A stretch of DNA of 8,961 nucleotides from Candidatus Martarchaeota archaeon (GCA_023485645.1 JAMCZM010000033.1:4375-13335); one strand, 5' to 3'; positions 1 to 6,340 are shown, counted from the first letter of the stretch. Notes: generated by a model not told the origin, from the sequence alone. Translations and numbers: made by a program.

Positions 1-69
1 AAATGGGCCACTAATTGCAAACATGTTGAATTCGGCCTAATAAATATATCGGGGAAAAAAATATCAACT
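1..69. repeat. Left arm of inverted repeat (fold-back) at window start
   Basis: Bases 1-62 are the exact reverse complement of 370-431 (position i pairs with 432-i). With one mismatch (63 versus 369) the match extends to 69/363, giving 68 of 69 bases, and it ends at 70/362. The repeat begins exactly at the window edge and overwrites the expected continuation of argS. This is typical of a chimeric contig end, for example from whole-genome amplification or assembly, rather than of a biological repeat; that reading is inference. Confidence 0.95.
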
Positions 70-1508
70 TTTTTATATTTAATATTATTTTTTTCCAATA
101 GTTTGCAAGCGCGCGCATAAGCATATTGTATATATGGCCCAGTATCGCCGTTAAAGTCTAATATCCTATCCCAATTAAAATCTATAGCACTTCTTCTCTC
201 ATGTGATAAGACCGCAAATTTAATTGCTCCAATACCGACGCTATTTGCAATGCTTTTTATATCGATAGCTTTAGTGTGGTCATCTCTTTTTTCTATTATT
301 TTTTCAACCCTATCAATAGATTGTTTTAAGACGTCCTCTAATAAAACTATTCTGCCCTTTCTAGTTGACATTTTTTTCCCCGATATATTTATTAGGCCGA
401 ATTCAACATGTTTGCAATTAGTGGCCCATTTATTACCCATTAATTCTAATGTTTTAAACAGTTGCTTAAAATGAAGATTTTGATCAGATCCAACAACATA
501 TACAGAAATATCAAACATATATCTGTTTTGCCTGTCTATTGCCGCAAGAATATCTCTTAATATATAGATAGTTGATCCATCATTTTTTTGTATTATTGTT
601 TTTCCAAGCCCATATTTTCCAAGCCCATATTTATCTAAATCAATAATAACCGAGTTGTCGCTCTCTATTTTTGTTATGCTTAATTTTTCTAGGATTTTAA
701 GGACAGTTTCAGAGGCGTTTCCTCGTCCATACATAGATTCTCCATCTATACTATCAAACTCCACGTTTAGCAGTTTATATATTTTGTTAAAATAACTGAT
801 GCTTGCATTTTTAAATAATGACCATAATTCTATTGCTTCCTTATCATGCGATTCAAGTTTTTTAAACCATTCGCGCGCATAACTATCAAGTGTTGGATCC
901 TTTTCAGCCTCTTCATTAAATTTAACATAAAGTTTCATACTCTCTTCAAGAGGATTATTTTTTATTTCATCAATATTCCCCCAGCGTTTATACCCCTCCA
1001 TTAATTTTCCAAATTGTGTTCCCCAATCCCCCAAATAATTTATTCTAACACTATAATAACCTAAAAAATTATAGCATTTTGATAAGGAATCTCCTATAAT
1101 TGTAGATCTTAGGTGTGCAACACCGAATGGCTTTGCTATATTTGGAGAAGAATAATCAAATACTACAACCTTATCCGCACCTACATTACTACTTCCATAA
1201 TCATTTTGCGATGCTTCTTCAAGAATGGAATTGATATATTTTTCATTATTTATGAAAAAATTTATATATCCATTTTTAGCCTCTATTTTGCTTACAAGTC
1301 CGTTAGGTTTTATAGTGTTAGCAAAGTCATTCGCAATAACTGTAGGGCTTTTTTTAAGCGTATCCTTTAGTCTAAATGCAATATTTGTGGTAATATTGCC
1401 AAATTCCCGTTTATCTGGAATCGATAATGTACTATTAATATCAAATATCGGATCAAAAGCGGACAGCATCATAAGTACGTCCTGTTTAAATTTCTCAAAA
1501 ATGCTCAT
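1..1508 (-). CDS. argS: Arginyl-tRNA synthetase, 3' end missing at window edge
   Basis: Class I aminoacyl-tRNA synthetase that attaches arginine to tRNA-Arg in the cytoplasm. The frame is open from the ATG at 1506-1508 to the window edge (502 codons, no stop). Seen: an N-terminal Add-1-like region; the catalytic signature SSPNIAKPFGVAHLRST, in which the HIGH-equivalent is GVAH (residues 129-132, bases 1113-1124); the class-typical INYLGDWGTQFGKL; GSDQNLHFKQL; and KMSTRKG (bases 354-374, Met380). The segment DFNGDTGPYIQYAYARA marks the start of the anticodon-binding part. Most of the C-terminal DALR domain is absent. Roughly the last 21-23 codons (bases 1-69) are an inverted copy of the KMSTRKG region and translate to residues unrelated to ArgS, so genuine sequence probably stops near base 63-69. 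The gene is divergent from the 1622 gene. Weak ribosome-binding sequence GGATGA lies just upstream of the start. Identity is firm; the 3' end is not trustworthy. Confidence 0.95.
   Translation of the reverse strand, partial: MSIFEKFKQDVLMMLSAFDPIFDINSTLSIPDKREFGNITTNIAFRLKDTLKKSPTVIANDFANTIKPNGLVSKIEAKNGYINFFINNEKYINSILEEASQNDYGSSNVGADKVVVFDYSSPNIAKPFGVAHLRSTIIGDSLSKCYNFLGYYSVRINYLGDWGTQFGKLMEGYKRWGNIDEIKNNPLEESMKLYVKFNEEAEKDPTLDSYAREWFKKLESHDKEAIELWSLFKNASISYFNKIYKLLNVEFDSIDGESMYGRGNASETVLKILEKLSITKIESDNSVIIDLDKYGLGKYGLGKTIIQKNDGSTIYILRDILAAIDRQNRYMFDISVYVVGSDQNLHFKQLFKTLELMGNKWATNCKHVEFGLINISGKKMSTRKGRIVLLEDVLKQSIDRVEKIIEKRDDHTKAIDIKSIANSVGIGAIKFAVLSHERRSAIDFNWDRILDFNGDTGPYIQYAYARACKLLEKNNIKYKKVDIFFPDIFIRPNSTCLQLVAH
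363..431. repeat. Right arm of inverted repeat, within genuine argS
   Basis: Reverse complement of bases 1-69. In argS frame this arm encodes the stretch ending in ISGKKMST, exactly where the KMSKS loop belongs, so this copy is the original and the copy at 1-69 is the secondary one. About 293 bases separate the arms. Confidence 0.95.
601..630. repeat. 15-bp tandem duplication inside argS
   Basis: The unit tttccaagcccatat occurs twice back to back (601-615 and 616-630). On the coding strand it gives KYGLGKYGLGK (about residues 292-302), an in-frame five-residue duplication between DLD and TIIQKNDGS in the catalytic domain. The frame is kept, so the gene is not broken by it. It may be a recent slippage event or an assembly error. 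Confidence 0.9.
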
Positions 1509-1563
1509 ATACTCATCCAAATAGTCTAAAACAATCTAAATAGTATTGATTTATGAATAAGAA

Positions 1564-1571
1564 TATAAATA
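1564..1571. promoter_or_regulatory. TATA-like element between argS and the 1622 gene, possibly shared
   Basis: TATAAATA on the plus strand, read as TATTTATA on the minus strand, lies in the 113-base divergent intergenic region. Its centre is about 59 bases from the argS ATG and 54 from the ATG at 1622. With archaeal TATA-to-start spacing of about 26 bases, either direction would give leaders of roughly 25-35 nt, long enough for a ribosome-binding site. Other AT-rich candidates (for example around 1598-1609) exist, so the assignment is tentative. Confidence 0.4.
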
Positions 1572-1612
1572 TTAATTAGTTAAATGCTTATAGTTGTTAT
1601 ATATTTATAACT

Positions 1613-1617
1613 GTGAT
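1613..1617 (+). promoter_or_regulatory. Shine-Dalgarno-like GTGAT before the 1622 gene
   Basis: GTGAT matches the 3' part of the archaeal ribosome-binding consensus GGAGGTGAT and sits 4 bases before the ATG at 1622, supporting that start codon. Confidence 0.5.
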
Positions 1618-1621
1618 ATAG

Positions 1622-2230
1622 ATGGAAAATAAGAAACGTGACCTTGTGATGCTTATAGGTTCTGCATTTGTTGCACTCATATTTATTACAGGGTATGCTG
1701 CAAATGGTAATGGTGGTGTCCCTAATAGTAATTCAACTGCCACAAAGGCTGTAAAAAATGTTACAACCTTTTTTGCTTCTGGAGCCTCAAATGCCATTAT
1801 AACAGGGTATAGTAATACATTTGATATATTGTTAAAGAATACCTCTGCTGCAAACAAGACGTCTAACATTTTAAATGCATATGAAAACAATGGCATAGTT
1901 AGTACATACAATCAGCTAAATAATACATACTTTAATGTATTTGCGCAGGGCAATTATACCTATAATATATACCAAAATTTGACAAGCGCTTTAGGTTCAA
2001 ATCAGATGTCATTTATTTCTGTTGCATATCTTAAGTACCCTAAGTATCTGACTCTTTTTGCAAACGGGAATAAAGTGAATGTACTATTTTCGAATCCTAC
2101 ATACTCATTTTTAACGAGTAATATACTATTAATAAATAGCAGCATACCAACAGATATAGATGTTATAGCGGCGTATAATAATGGCAGTTACTACGTATAC
2201 AATAATAATATAACAATAAGGTCTGGATGA
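1622..2230 (+). CDS. Membrane-anchored extracytoplasmic protein rich in N-glycosylation sites
   Basis: Not recognised as a named family; function unknown. Of its 202 residues, 1-7 are basic (KKR), 8-26 form one hydrophobic segment (LVMLIGSAFVALIFITGYA) that can serve as signal anchor or uncleaved signal peptide, and the rest is a polar Asn/Ser/Thr/Tyr-rich domain predicted to lie outside the membrane. Ten N-x-S/T sequons are visible (Asn 37, 46, 73, 78, 100, 111, 119, 172, 187, 196), suggesting a heavily N-glycosylated surface protein. There are no cysteines. The start at 1622 is preferred over the ATG at codon 10 because it retains the positive N-terminus and follows GTGAT. Its stop overlaps the gltX start (ATGA), so the two are probably co-transcribed and translationally coupled, although their functions appear unrelated. 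Coding status is well supported; any role is inference. Confidence 0.85.
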   Translation: MENKKRDLVMLIGSAFVALIFITGYAANGNGGVPNSNSTATKAVKNVTTFFASGASNAIITGYSNTFDILLKNTSAANKTSNILNAYENNGIVSTYNQLNNTYFNVFAQGNYTYNIYQNLTSALGSNQMSFISVAYLKYPKYLTLFANGNKVNVLFSNPTYSFLTSNILLINSSIPTDIDVIAAYNNGSYYVYNNNITIRSG

Positions 2231-3960
2231 TGGACGAAGCAATAATTAATGCTATTAGAAAATATGCTGTTCGAAATGCCCATGAATATGGCAGTGCAAA
2301 TAGCGCAAGCGTTATGAGTAAAATAATCTCTCTTTTTCCTGAAGTAAAAAAAGATATGCGCGTGCTTGCTATAAAAACAAATGATATAATAAAAGAGATA
2401 AATTCAATGAAGGCAAGTGACTTGGATGTATTATATGTCAAATACTCAGAAGAATTTTTAAGTGAGAAAAAAATAAAGGATGAACAGAGCAAGGTAAAAT
2501 TAATATTGCCAGGTGCAAGGGAGGGTAATTTTATCACGCGTTTTCCTCCAGAGCCTAGTGGATTTATGCATATAGGTCATGCAAAGGTCGCATATTTAGA
2601 AAAGTCATTTAAGGAGATATATAAAGGAAAATTATTTCTTCATTTTGATGATACTAATCCAGAAAAATGCACGCAGGCGTATGTAAATCAAATTAAAATG
2701 GATCTAAAATGGCTTGGAATAGAATTTGACAAGGAATATTATTCTAGCGATCATATAGAATTGATGTATAATTATATAGAGAAATTATTTAGAAAGGATA
2801 TGGCATATGTTTGCCTATGTGATAATGATAAAATAAAGAATGCGCGTGCAACAATGCAATCATGCGAACATAGAGTTTATGATCAAAAAAAGAATTTGGA
2901 ATTATTTGCTATGATGCTTAATAGAAAATTTAATGAAAATGAAGCCATAGTGCGTTTTAAAGGTGCAATGGACTCGAATAATACAACAATGCGCGATCCA
3001 ACGCTATTTCGCATAAAAGTTACACCGCATTATAGGCAAAAAGATAAGTATGTGGTCTGGCCGACATATTATTTTAATACCGCAATAGTCGATTCGATTA
3101 ATGGCGTTACTGATGTAATACGCAGCAAAGAATATGAGCTTGGTGACATTCTTTATGAAAGTATACTAAAGGCTCTAGATTTAAGGGTACCTAATTTGCA
3201 TAGTGAATCTCGCCTAAATATTAGGGGCAATATAACAAAAAAGAGGGAGCTTAGAAAACTTGTCGAATCTGGAAGTTTAATGGGATATGATGATCCAAGA
3301 TTAGTTACTATAGCAGGGCTGCGCAAACGTGGCATAATGCCAAAAGCAATAGAATCATTTGTATTACGATTTGGTATGAGTAAAGTCGATAGTTCTGTTG
3401 ATTTATCATTATTATTAGCAGAGAATAAAAAAATAATAGATTCAAAGGCAAAAAGATTATATTTCGTTCAAGATCCTGTTGCGTTAACTATTAAAAATCA
3501 TAAAATTGAGAATATAAACATACGATTGCATCCGACAGATGACTCCATCGGTTCACGTTTAGTAATTGTTGGTGGTACTGTATACATATCAAATGAGGAT
3601 GCAAATCTTTTAAATGTGGGGGAGATTGTGAAGCTAAAAGAGCTATTTGCAGTAAAAATATTAGATATTAATAAAGATGATAAGAACATTAGTTGTGAGA
3701 TTGTTGAAAATTTAAGATCAGAAAAAAAGATACAGTGGGTATCAAATAGAGATAAAATTGAAACTTATATTTTAGTTCCAAAGGATATATCTAAAAAGGA
3801 CGGCTCATTTATATTAGATAGTTTAGAAACGATAACTGGCTATGGCGAATCATATATAAATAGATTATCTGATATGGAGATAATACAGTTTGAGCGCTTT
3901 GGTTTCTGCTCCACACATGTCTCAGACAAGGGCAACTACTTCATATTTATATCAAAATAA
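2227..3960 (+). CDS. gltX: Glutamyl-tRNA synthetase, archaeal type
   Basis: Attaches glutamate to tRNA-Glu. The 577 residues have the archaeal/eukaryal GlxRS layout: an N-terminal helical region (1-95), then a class I Rossmann catalytic domain opening with TRFPPEPSGFMHIGHAK (HIGH at 115-118), then LHFDDTNPEKC (about 138-148), WPTYYFNTAIVDSINGVT, and a KMSKS-equivalent loop NITKKREL (about 335-342) followed by GYDDPRL. The C-terminal part (about 400 on) fits the beta-barrel anticodon-binding domains of this class rather than the helical ones of bacterial GluRS. The start overlaps the stop of the upstream gene by 4 bases (ATGATG, so the second Met is an alternative). In archaea this family is usually the discriminating GluRS, with Gln-tRNA made by GatDE; neither gatD nor gatE is in this window. 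It converges with the 3965-4786 gene across a 4-base gap. Confidence 0.95.
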   Translation: MMDEAIINAIRKYAVRNAHEYGSANSASVMSKIISLFPEVKKDMRVLAIKTNDIIKEINSMKASDLDVLYVKYSEEFLSEKKIKDEQSKVKLILPGAREGNFITRFPPEPSGFMHIGHAKVAYLEKSFKEIYKGKLFLHFDDTNPEKCTQAYVNQIKMDLKWLGIEFDKEYYSSDHIELMYNYIEKLFRKDMAYVCLCDNDKIKNARATMQSCEHRVYDQKKNLELFAMMLNRKFNENEAIVRFKGAMDSNNTTMRDPTLFRIKVTPHYRQKDKYVVWPTYYFNTAIVDSINGVTDVIRSKEYELGDILYESILKALDLRVPNLHSESRLNIRGNITKKRELRKLVESGSLMGYDDPRLVTIAGLRKRGIMPKAIESFVLRFGMSKVDSSVDLSLLLAENKKIIDSKAKRLYFVQDPVALTIKNHKIENINIRLHPTDDSIGSRLVIVGGTVYISNEDANLLNVGEIVKLKELFAVKILDINKDDKNISCEIVENLRSEKKIQWVSNRDKIETYILVPKDISKKDGSFILDSLETITGYGESYINRLSDMEIIQFERFGFCSTHVSDKGNYFIFISK

Positions 3961-3964
3961 CTCC

Positions 3965-4786
3965 TTATGCTTTTAGCATATTCTCAATATTTTTAGACAA
4001 GTGTTCGATGCTTTTGTTATAAACTAATTTAGATAATAACTTAATAACTTCGTTTGCATTTTTCCATTCCCTTTTTTTGTAAAGCGATTTTGCAAGATAA
4101 TAAAATATTGTTATTGGGTAATCATTATATTCATCTATCATTGCATTGATAGCATTTATTGTTTTATTTACTTCACCGCTTGCATCATAAAATAAAATAT
4201 TTGAATAATTTGTGAGGTACTTGTTGTTTAAGAAAGCAATGCGTTCGATTGAATCATTTGCGCCGCGCATGTCGCCAAGTTTTATTTGCGCTAATAATTT
4301 AACGTATATTACATCTGGTATCTCTTCAGAATTTGTATTTAAATTAACGAGGTTTATGGATTTATACAAGAAGAGTCTTGCATTGTAATATATCTCGTTT
4401 GAAGCTTTTTTATATGCAGAATTTTCCTCCATAAAACCGCTTCTGTCATAGCGTATTCTACTTGCCATAAAATTCGAATATTTTATATAATTTATACCAT
4501 GCACATATAGGTATTCCTGGGTTTTATATATACCAACTATTTGGTTGTAGATATTTATTGCAGACGGATAATTTTCATCATCAATAAATTCATTGTATTG
4601 CTCTAACCACTGTGAAAGTTCGCTATCTAATGCATTTTTTTGCATAGGTGCATTAATCAATTCACAATTGCTGCATACGCAAATCCTACCACGTGTTCTG
4701 GTTTTATTTCCGCAATATTTGCACAGTACTTTTTTATTAGATATTTCGAAGCTCTTCAAGCCGTCGAGATACTCATTTATGTTCAT
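3965..4786 (-). CDS. Unidentified protein with N-terminal zinc ribbon and helical repeats
   Basis: Not recognised. Of the 273 residues, about 20-45 form a probable zinc-binding knuckle: Cys22-x2-Cys25, ten residues rich in Arg/Lys/Thr, then Cys36, Cys38-x2-Cys41. The remainder is mostly amphipathic helix, with stretches such as YPSAINIYNQIVGIY and WKNANEVIKLLSKLVYN that resemble TPR-type helical pairs, suggesting a protein-interaction scaffold. No catalytic motif and no membrane segment were seen. It lies 25 bases downstream of fibrillarin on the same strand, so it is probably the last gene of the eL21-fibrillarin cluster. A basic zinc ribbon plus helical repeats next to rRNA-processing genes suggests an RNA- or ribosome-associated role, but that is guilt by association. 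The coding call is secure from length and codon pattern; function is unknown. Confidence 0.85.
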   Translation of the reverse strand: MNINEYLDGLKSFEISNKKVLCKYCGNKTRTRGRICVCSNCELINAPMQKNALDSELSQWLEQYNEFIDDENYPSAINIYNQIVGIYKTQEYLYVHGINYIKYSNFMASRIRYDRSGFMEENSAYKKASNEIYYNARLFLYKSINLVNLNTNSEEIPDVIYVKLLAQIKLGDMRGANDSIERIAFLNNKYLTNYSNILFYDASGEVNKTINAINAMIDEYNDYPITIFYYLAKSLYKKREWKNANEVIKLLSKLVYNKSIEHLSKNIENMLKA

Positions 4787-4811
4787 CAGATATTAATTTA
4801 AATAAGTATAT

Positions 4812-5471
4812 TTAAGCTTTCTTACGCAAGACAACAAAAAGATGCATACTATCATAAGGTTCAAGATCAATTTTTTCTAGTACTTCAAATTCATCAGAGA
4901 GTAATGAAAGCTCATGTTCAAATATCTCTTTAGGGCTTTTTGATATGTCTATACTCTGAGATTTTATTATAAAATAAGCGTAACCATTCTTTTTTAGCAT
5001 TTTGCTATTTTTATTAATTATAACTGCCTGTTCTTTCGCAGATATATCCTGGTATATTACATCGCACATGCCTACGTCGTCTATGTAAAAATCTATGTTG
5101 TTTGCATCGCATAATATAGGGAACATATTTTTTCTATGTTCACATAAATGCATTAATTCACGCATATTTCTTTCAGAGAGTTCGACACAGAATACATTCC
5201 CATTATGCGCTATATCGCTAACATGGCTTGCAGTTGTTCCGGTTGCCGCGCCAAGATATAAAACATTTGATTTTTCATTAATGCTAAATGTTTTTAGCCC
5301 ATTTAATATTGCAGCGGCAAGTTTGCTTCTATAAGGATTCCACGATCTATATTCAATATTCTCATTTTTTATGAGTTCTTCATTATAAACCTTTATAGTT
5401 GGGTCGCTATTTATTGTTGCAATTTTTCTATCGATTCTGTAAACGCCGTCAAAAAGCTTCTCAACTCTCAT
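4812..5471 (-). CDS. flpA: Fibrillarin-like rRNA/tRNA 2'-O-methyltransferase
   Basis: Catalytic subunit of the archaeal C/D-box sRNP, which transfers methyl from S-adenosylmethionine to ribose 2'-OH at rRNA and tRNA sites selected by guide RNAs, together with Nop5 and L7Ae. The 219 residues are close to the usual archaeal length. Seen: the family signature YRSWNPYRSKLAAAIL (41-56), SAM-binding motif I VLYLGAATGTTASHVSDI (70-87), the acidic end of the next strand CVELSE (95-100), YQDIS (140-144), FIIKSQSID (167-175) and EPYDSMHLFVV (204-214). Lys50, Asp142, Lys170 and His210 fit the K-D-K-H catalytic set of fibrillarins. Nop5, often adjacent in archaea, is not in this window. The gene follows eL21 after 45 bases that contain a small hairpin. 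Confidence 0.95.
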   Translation of the reverse strand: MRVEKLFDGVYRIDRKIATINSDPTIKVYNEELIKNENIEYRSWNPYRSKLAAAILNGLKTFSINEKSNVLYLGAATGTTASHVSDIAHNGNVFCVELSERNMRELMHLCEHRKNMFPILCDANNIDFYIDDVGMCDVIYQDISAKEQAVIINKNSKMLKKNGYAYFIIKSQSIDISKSPKEIFEHELSLLSDEFEVLEKIDLEPYDSMHLFVVLRKKA

Positions 5472-5494
5472 CTAATTACCGTATAAAAGTAGAA

Positions 5495-5511
5495 ATGGCA
5501 GATCTTGCCAT
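5495..5511 (-). terminator. Small hairpin between eL21 and fibrillarin genes
   Basis: ATGGCA and TGCCAT form a 6-bp stem around a 5-base loop just past the eL21 stop. On the minus strand it is followed by a T-rich run (TTTCTACTTTTAT). This may cause partial termination or act as a processing site separating the ribosomal-protein part of the transcript from flpA. Archaeal termination relies mainly on T-runs, so the role of the stem is uncertain. Confidence 0.35.
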
Positions 5512-5516
5512 AATTA

Positions 5517-5828
5517 TTATTTGTTATTTTTTGCAGTACTGTGTACGGTGTGCTCTAAATGCCTATTGTTTACTATAATTAAGCGTTTTGCTGACATGGA
5601 ATTTACCTCAATAACATATGCATTACCTCTTCTTTCTTTGACAATGCCTATTTTGCCTCTATACCTTGGATGTGGTATGTCTCTAAAGCTGCCTTTAGGT
5701 ACGACTGCTACTTTTTCACCTACCTCAAAGCTCTTTATCAAATCACGTATTCTTAGTTTTGAAGGTTTATGGTGTCTTGCCAAATGCCGTGTCATTCCCG
5801 AAAATAATCCTTTTGATCTCTCTGGCAT
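5517..5828 (-). CDS. rpl21e: Large-subunit ribosomal protein eL21
   Basis: Archaeal/eukaryal ribosomal protein of the 50S subunit with no bacterial counterpart. The 103-residue product opens with MPERSKGLFSG, matching the RSKG-x-x-S start typical of the family. It continues with a basic segment (MTRHLARHHKPSK), then the SH3-like barrel: SFEVGEKVAVVP, the strongly conserved HPRYRGKIGIV, RRGNAYVIEV, and the terminal strand RLIIVNNRHLEH. An in-frame GTG nine bases upstream (5835-5837) would add three residues, but it lies inside GTGAT, a good ribosome-binding sequence 4 bases before the ATG, so the ATG is chosen. It is divergent from the TBP gene across about 100 bases and probably leads a cluster with flpA and the zinc-ribbon gene. 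Confidence 0.95.
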   Translation of the reverse strand: MPERSKGLFSGMTRHLARHHKPSKLRIRDLIKSFEVGEKVAVVPKGSFRDIPHPRYRGKIGIVKERRGNAYVIEVNSMSAKRLIIVNNRHLEHTVHSTAKNNK

Positions 5829-5832
5829 AAAT

Positions 5833-5837
5833 ATCAC
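5833..5837 (-). promoter_or_regulatory. Shine-Dalgarno-like GTGAT before eL21
   Basis: GTGAT followed by four bases and ATG, the same arrangement as before the 1622 gene. It decides the eL21 start in favour of the ATG at 5828 over the overlapping GTG. Confidence 0.5.
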
Positions 5838-5873
5838 TATACTATTAAAACAAGATTAATTATATACGCAATA

Positions 5874-5883
5874 TATTTATATA
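5874..5883. promoter_or_regulatory. TATA element between eL21 and TBP genes, possibly shared
   Basis: The plus strand reads TATTTATATA, containing the archaeal consensus TTTATATA at 5876-5883. The minus strand reads TATATAAATA. The TATTTATA core is centred about 54 bases from the TBP ATG and 50 from the eL21 ATG, leaving leaders of about 25 nt in both directions. Alternative boxes are TAAATATATA at 5902-5911 (would make the TBP message nearly leaderless) and TATATAATTA on the minus strand around 5856-5865. If TBP binds here it could regulate its own gene; that is inference. Confidence 0.5.
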
Positions 5884-5921
5884 CTTTCTTAGATATTAAG
5901 CTAAATATATATGCTTATTAT

Positions 5922-5925
5922 GGTG
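5922..5925 (+). promoter_or_regulatory. Shine-Dalgarno-like GGTG before the TBP gene
   Basis: GGTG with a 6-base spacer to the ATG at 5932 matches the core of the archaeal ribosome-binding consensus. This supports a leadered message from the 5876-5883 box rather than a leaderless one, and supports the chosen start. Confidence 0.45.
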
Positions 5926-5931
5926 TACTAA

Positions 5932-6273
5932 ATGGCAGATCAAAAAAAGAGTTCCGGACAATCGCGCTCTAAGTATAAAAATGTGAAACTTAAGCCGACG
6001 TATCAGGTTGTTAATATAGTTGCGAGTGCGGAGCTTAATTTAAGTCTTGACTTATATGGGCTTGCAAAATTATCAAGGGATGTAGACTATGAGCCAGAGC
6101 AGTTTCCTGGTGCTATATTTAAGGTGCATGATCCAAAGGCCGCATTGCTATTATTTAATAGCGGAAAGATTATATGCACTGGTGCAAAGACTGTTGAGGA
6201 TGTAAAGCGCGCAGTAGATCATGCAGTTGATCTTGTCAAAAAATATATGAGCACATACAAGCCTCCAAAGTAA
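5932..6273 (+). CDS. tbp: Single-repeat TATA-binding protein homologue (half TBP)
   Basis: Homologue of TBP, which binds and bends the TATA box and recruits TFB and RNA polymerase. The 113 residues comprise a basic Lys/Ser/Arg-rich tail (1-22) and exactly one TBP repeat (about 24-105): YQVVNIVASAELNL, DVDYEPEQFPGAIFKV, LLLFNSGKIICTGAK, then a helix (VEDVKRAVDHAVDLVKKY) and a short Pro/Lys tail. Residues that contact DNA in TBP are kept: kinking Phe58 and Phe75, and minor-groove residues Asn28, Val30 and Thr83. Known archaeal TBPs are about 180-200 residues with two fused repeats; here the stop falls where the inter-repeat linker would begin. The next 243 bases contain no second repeat in any frame and are too short for one, so a simple frameshift is unlikely. 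It may act as a homodimer or with a second half encoded elsewhere, or be an accessory paralogue of a normal TBP. Domain identity is strong; the oligomeric model is inference. Confidence 0.9.
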   Translation: MADQKKSSGQSRSKYKNVKLKPTYQVVNIVASAELNLSLDLYGLAKLSRDVDYEPEQFPGAIFKVHDPKAALLLFNSGKIICTGAKTVEDVKRAVDHAVDLVKKYMSTYKPPK

Positions 6274-6306
6274 TTACACTAGTTTTTTACTCGTATTGTG
6301 TGTAAT
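6273..6306 (+). terminator. T-run with flanking inverted repeat after the TBP gene
   Basis: ATTACAC (6273-6279) and GTGTAAT (6300-6306) can pair over 7 bp. The loop contains six T in a row at 6283-6288, which fits archaeal T-run termination immediately after the stop codon. Confidence 0.45.
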
Positions 6307-6309
6307 ATT
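6301..6309 (+). repeat. TGTAATATT repeat, copy 1
   Basis: First of three direct copies of TGTAATATT in the 243-base region between the TBP and Hel308 genes. Copies 1 and 3 share the longer form TGTGTAATATT (6299-6309 and 6499-6509). It might be a regulatory site. Confidence 0.5.
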
Positions 6310-6331
6310 GTAAATAGCTATTGCAGTAGCA

Positions 6332-6340
6332 TTTAAATAA
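6332..6340 (+). promoter_or_regulatory. TATA-like box ahead of the candidate small RNA
   Basis: TTTAAATAA resembles the archaeal TATA consensus. It predicts a transcription start near 6361, where the candidate structured RNA begins. It could instead drive Hel308 with a long leader. Confidence 0.35.

Noticed and set aside
1..69. Inverted repeat as a transposon end or attachment site
   Set aside because: It is an exact copy of part of argS itself, with no transposase, target duplication or integrase nearby; a chimeric sequence end is simpler.
250..1524. Plus-strand open frames opposite argS
   Set aside because: They lie antisense to clear ArgS motifs, are low-complexity hydrophobic translations and show no domain.
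2163..2537. Minus-strand open frame across the 1622 gene/gltX junction
   Set aside because: It is antisense to two well-supported overlapping genes and has no recognisable domain.
5829..5837. GTG start three codons upstream for eL21
   Set aside because: The extension (M-I-F) is not part of the family, and the GTG is better explained as part of the GTGAT ribosome-binding sequence.
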